Positions 62,959 through 64,000 of a stretch of 64,000 bases of DNA are shown in pieces. The notes beneath the pieces are model-generated. The model had not been told where the DNA came from and did not search any database. It saw only the letters and a program-made list of their open reading frames with translations. The position numbers were made by a program, and so were the translations under genes. Origin of the DNA: Nostoc sp. XA010 (GTDB lineage Bacteria; Cyanobacteriota; Cyanobacteriia; Cyanobacteriales; Nostocaceae); the NCBI RefSeq assembly GCF_020829625.1, contig NZ_JAIVFX010000021.1, positions 1 to 64,000 of the forward strand, in the 5' to 3' direction. How positions within the stretch are numbered: position 1 is the first letter of the stretch; each line of letters starts with the position of its first letter.

Positions 62959-63888
62959 TCACAGACTCTCGTAGGTGAGTTCCGTATTTGCCCAGTTGGT
63001 TTCTGCCAAAAATTCCCTAAATGTGGTTAGAATTCCAGGAAACTCCTCTTCTCGTAAACGCTGGACATCGGCTTGATAACCTTGCTTGCGATACCACTGA
63101 ATCAAATCGAACAATTCCTTTTGCAGCAAGAGTAAGAAAATCCAGGCGGGTGTCTCTTTGTAGACAACTTTCATCCCCTGTGCTTGGGAGAATGCCTCTG
63201 CCATCTCAAGAGGAGTCAGCACATCGCCAGCTAGCTCAATTTCTTGACCAATATACTTAGTGGGATGTTTAATTACGTAAGCAGCAACGCGGCCCATGTC
63301 CTTCGTTGTAATTAGATGAAGGGGCTTGTTTGGTTGAATGGAAAATGGGAAACTACCTTTGAGGATGGAAGGTCGCGTGTACTTCTTCCAAAACTCCTCC
63401 ATAAATAAGCAAGCTCGCAACATGGTAGTTGGTAAGCCAGCTTCTTTGAGAATTTTCTCTACTTGATACTTTTGCTCTATGCGGGGGATTCCTGAATTCC
63501 TATCCGCCCCACCTGCGGAATTGTAGACAAAGTGCTTAATGTCAGCCTGTTTAGCTACTTGTGCAACTCGCCTTGCTCTCTCCACCTCTAGCGGGTCAAT
63601 TTTAGCAGAGTCCGCAGAAGTAGCGTGGCAGTAAACAGCCGAAATTCCTGTAAAAGCTTCTATGAGGGAAATTTCATCGTCTAGGTTGGCTTTTACCAGT
63701 TCAACTCCGGCATCGTTGAGTTTTGCAAGAGTTGGACGATTAAGGTCAATTTCTCTAGTGATAACTCGCAGGTTGGTAACTTCCTGTTCAAGAAATCCCT
63801 TAACGACATTTCCACCTGTGCCGCCAGTAACTCCGATGAGTAAAACTTTATCAGTATTTGACTCTGTGCGATCGGGGAAATTTGACAT
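62959..63888 (-). CDS. NmrA-like NAD(P)-binding oxidoreductase
   Basis: A 309-residue Rossmann-fold protein of the atypical short-chain dehydrogenase group. The dinucleotide motif is VLLIGVTGGTGGNVVKGFL (GxxGxxG, about residues 16-34). Later motifs are KHFVYNSAGGADRNSG (about 120) and YQVEKILKEAGLPTTMLRAC, where the conserved Tyr/Lys region of NmrA proteins lies. It may be a quinone/NADPH reductase or a redox-sensing regulator; the sequence does not decide. AGAAGAG precedes the ATG. The 110 bp to the window edge is its promoter region. Confidence 0.88.
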   Translation of the reverse strand: MSNFPDRTESNTDKVLLIGVTGGTGGNVVKGFLEQEVTNLRVITREIDLNRPTLAKLNDAGVELVKANLDDEISLIEAFTGISAVYCHATSADSAKIDPLEVERARRVAQVAKQADIKHFVYNSAGGADRNSGIPRIEQKYQVEKILKEAGLPTTMLRACLFMEEFWKKYTRPSILKGSFPFSIQPNKPLHLITTKDMGRVAAYVIKHPTKYIGQEIELAGDVLTPLEMAEAFSQAQGMKVVYKETPAWIFLLLLQKELFDLIQWYRKQGYQADVQRLREEEFPGILTTFREFLAETNWANTELTYESL

Positions 63889-64000
63889 TCTCTCTTCTAC
63901 CTGGAGTTATTTATTTAAATTAAGTTTATCCAAAGACAATAAAAGCAAACAATAATTGAAGAATAATTCAAAATTCAGAAGTCAGAATACATCCGTCTGG

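Overview
The window reads as chromosome of a filamentous, Nostoc-like cyanobacterium. Evidence seen directly: the octamer GCGATCGC occurs throughout, inside and between genes; many intergenic gaps hold 7-bp tandem repeats (ggggact and variants) and small palindromes. Gene content also fits: an SLH-domain porin, large GAF/PAS/CHASE3 hybrid kinases, a TPR-CHAT protein, RTX proteins, the long cyanobacterial form of IspH, and a fused CbiE/CbiT cobalamin enzyme. No rRNA, tRNA or CRISPR array was found.

Layout. 1-4.6 kb: 5' part of a heavy-metal-associated (HMA) domain gene with a Fur/Zur-like palindrome upstream, an outer-membrane porin, two small unknown genes and a 21-bp minisatellite. 4.7-10.8 kb: a giant TPR-CHAT protein, then a two-gene unit (129-aa helical protein and 426-aa protein with two C-terminal membrane helices); this is the best candidate for an undescribed conflict or cell-death type system. 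10.9-16.8 kb: proline iminopeptidase, NUDIX hydrolase, RNA m5C methyltransferase, and a DUF2157/GDYXXLXY membrane pair. 16.9-24.5 kb: RTX protein, hybrid kinase, small unknown gene. 24.8-27.2 kb: DUF3891 protein, a degraded IS200-type transposase carrying nested insertions, and an SGNH hydrolase. 27.3-32.3 kb: a four-gene sugar ABC importer of the galactofuranose type (YtfQ-YtfR-YtfT-YjfF), bracketed by minisatellites. 32.3-38.8 kb: UspA, phosphoglycerate kinase, a second RTX gene lying between pgk and a displaced copy of the pgk 3' end, gene debris and small envelope proteins. 38.8-50.8 kb: CHASE3 hybrid kinase, YnfA-type protein, ammonium transporter with an NtcA-like site, SGNH hydrolase, ispH, a toxin-antitoxin pair with a frameshifted toxin, cobL. 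50.9-60.5 kb: a frameshifted unknown gene pair, then a giant alpha-2-macroglobulin divergent from its usual partner pbpC. 60.6-64 kb: sensor kinase, nested small elements and an NmrA-like reductase.

The most striking feature is the small-repeat ecology. A 128-bp element with 13-bp terminal inverted repeats occurs twice, identical as read here. Each copy sits inside a different miniature element, and one of those hosts itself interrupts a transposase pseudogene. Three intergenic minisatellites share a 21-bp (or 63-bp) period. pbpC has taken up three different intergenic-type palindromic repeats in frame.

Functional links: pbpC and the alpha-2-macroglobulin form the known periplasmic wall-repair/defence pairing. 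The four ABC genes make one importer. DUF2157 and GDYXXLXY proteins usually occur together. The other genes look like independent units.
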